Assembly (NCBI GenBank): GCA_044228435.1
Contig: JBGAUW010000017.1
Span: 1 to 64,000 of the forward strand
Length of the DNA: 64,000 nucleotides
From: Bog-950 sp044228435
GTDB taxonomy: Bacteria > Bacteroidota > Bacteroidia > Chitinophagales > LD1
Direction of reading: 5' to 3'
The notes below the pieces were generated by a model. That model ran no database searches. It saw only the letters and a list, made by a program, of their open reading frames with translations, and was not told the DNA's origin. How positions within the stretch are numbered: the stretch's first letter is position 1; every line of letters starts with the position of its first letter. Shown here piece after piece: positions 63,682 to 64,000 of the stretch. Made by a program: the position numbers and the translations under genes.

Positions 63682-64000
63682 TCAGGCATCAAACCCTAAA
63701 TAGGCGGGCTTTTCTATAGCAGTGGCAGCAGCGGGCAGCATGTTTTCTTCTTTGCTGTAGTGTATTTCGAGGTCGTTAAGTGTTTCGAATATTTCGGCGC
63801 TGGTTTCTACAGTAACCAGGCGGGTACGGAAGGGCTTAACATGCGGCAGGCCGCTAAAGTAAGGGGCATAGTGGCGGCGCATTTCTAATATGCCCAGCTT
63901 CTCTCCTTTCCATTCTACGCTTTTGGTAAAGTGCAGTTTGCAGGCTTCTAGGCGCTCGGCTAAGGTTGGCGGGGCCAGGTGCTCGCCGGTATTAATAAAA
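63682..64000 (-). CDS. dusB: tRNA-dihydrouridine synthase, C-terminal part (5' end outside window)
   Basis: Visible on the minus strand as an open frame to the right edge: FINTGEHLAPPTLAERLEACK, then LGILEMRRHYAPYFSGLPHVKPFRTRLV, ending YLGFDA. The GEHLAPPTLAERLE phrase and the R-R/K-H-Y-A-x-Y-F-x-G-L-P stretch are the helical C-terminal domain of DusB-type enzymes. These reduce uridine to dihydrouridine in tRNA with FMN. About 105 codons are seen; the FMN barrel lies beyond 64000. Confidence 0.85.
   Translation of the reverse strand, partial: FINTGEHLAPPTLAERLEACKLHFTKSVEWKGEKLGILEMRRHYAPYFSGLPHVKPFRTRLVTVETSAEIFETLNDLEIHYSKEENMLPAAATAIEKPAYLGFDA

Overview
The window is chromosomal DNA from a member of the Bacteroidota, probably a Chitinophagales- or Sphingobacteriales-like environmental bacterium. 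The evidence is four secreted proteins with type IX secretion (T9SS) C-terminal sorting domains, TAnnTTTG-type promoter boxes, many short-signal lipoproteins, HMA-like/AraC regulators, and an ssrA tag ending in YAMAA. The species cannot be named from the sequence alone.

Layout. (1) 1-2 kb: the 3' end of a large serine recombinase whose reading frame runs into the 3' end of ssrA (tmRNA, minus strand). This looks like the edge of an integrated element. (2) 2-32 kb: a cell-surface and polysaccharide region. It holds a 1.4-kaa T9SS type-B adhesin-like protein, a radical SAM/methyltransferase pair, two O-antigen-ligase-like polymerases around a tandem pair of repeat-rich T9SS proteins, and a glycosyltransferase. 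An O-acetylation operon follows (MBOAT, AlgJ/AlgX-like SGNH protein, membrane protein, arylsulfotransferase-like protein), then a methyltransferase, a CXXCH lipoprotein, an internally deleted FkbM methyltransferase remnant and an acyltransferase. The region ends with a tightly overlapping five-gene operon (nucleotidyltransferase, B12/radical SAM, methyltransferase, second B12/radical SAM, GT87-like membrane protein) of unknown product. (3) 32.5-34.3 kb: an ABC exporter.

(4) 34.4-41.5 kb: an accessory block packed with palindromic repeats. It carries a probable type IIG restriction-modification enzyme, an alpha/beta hydrolase with an unrecognised N-terminal domain, an HTH protein and a gene remnant. 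It is bracketed by two inverted copies of a roughly 60-bp repeat. (5) 41.5-42.8 kb: exonuclease III and a small haem-like lipoprotein. (6) 42.9-57 kb: a stress and envelope block. It contains a soluble histidine kinase with a 21-residue repeat coil plus two CheY-like regulators, YtxH, a holin-like protein, BrkB, CsbD, a T9SS protein, an OmpA lipoprotein, twin cupins around a response regulator and an AraC regulator, and a P-type ATPase. Several of these genes share an unusual promoter-like element (TTGTRTAAC, 20 nt, CWTCTTWG).

(7) 57-64 kb: a PMT-like TPR membrane protein, pyruvate dehydrogenase E2, and a three-gene module of an Lgt-like transferase lacking the expected catalytic His, a Tes-like radical SAM protein and a three-helix membrane protein. 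The window ends in the C-terminus of a tRNA-dihydrouridine synthase.

The best candidates for undescribed biology are the Lgt-like/Tes-like module, the double B12-radical SAM operon and the shared stress promoter element. No CRISPR array, tRNA or rRNA was seen. All functional statements come from motif reading; no database search was run.
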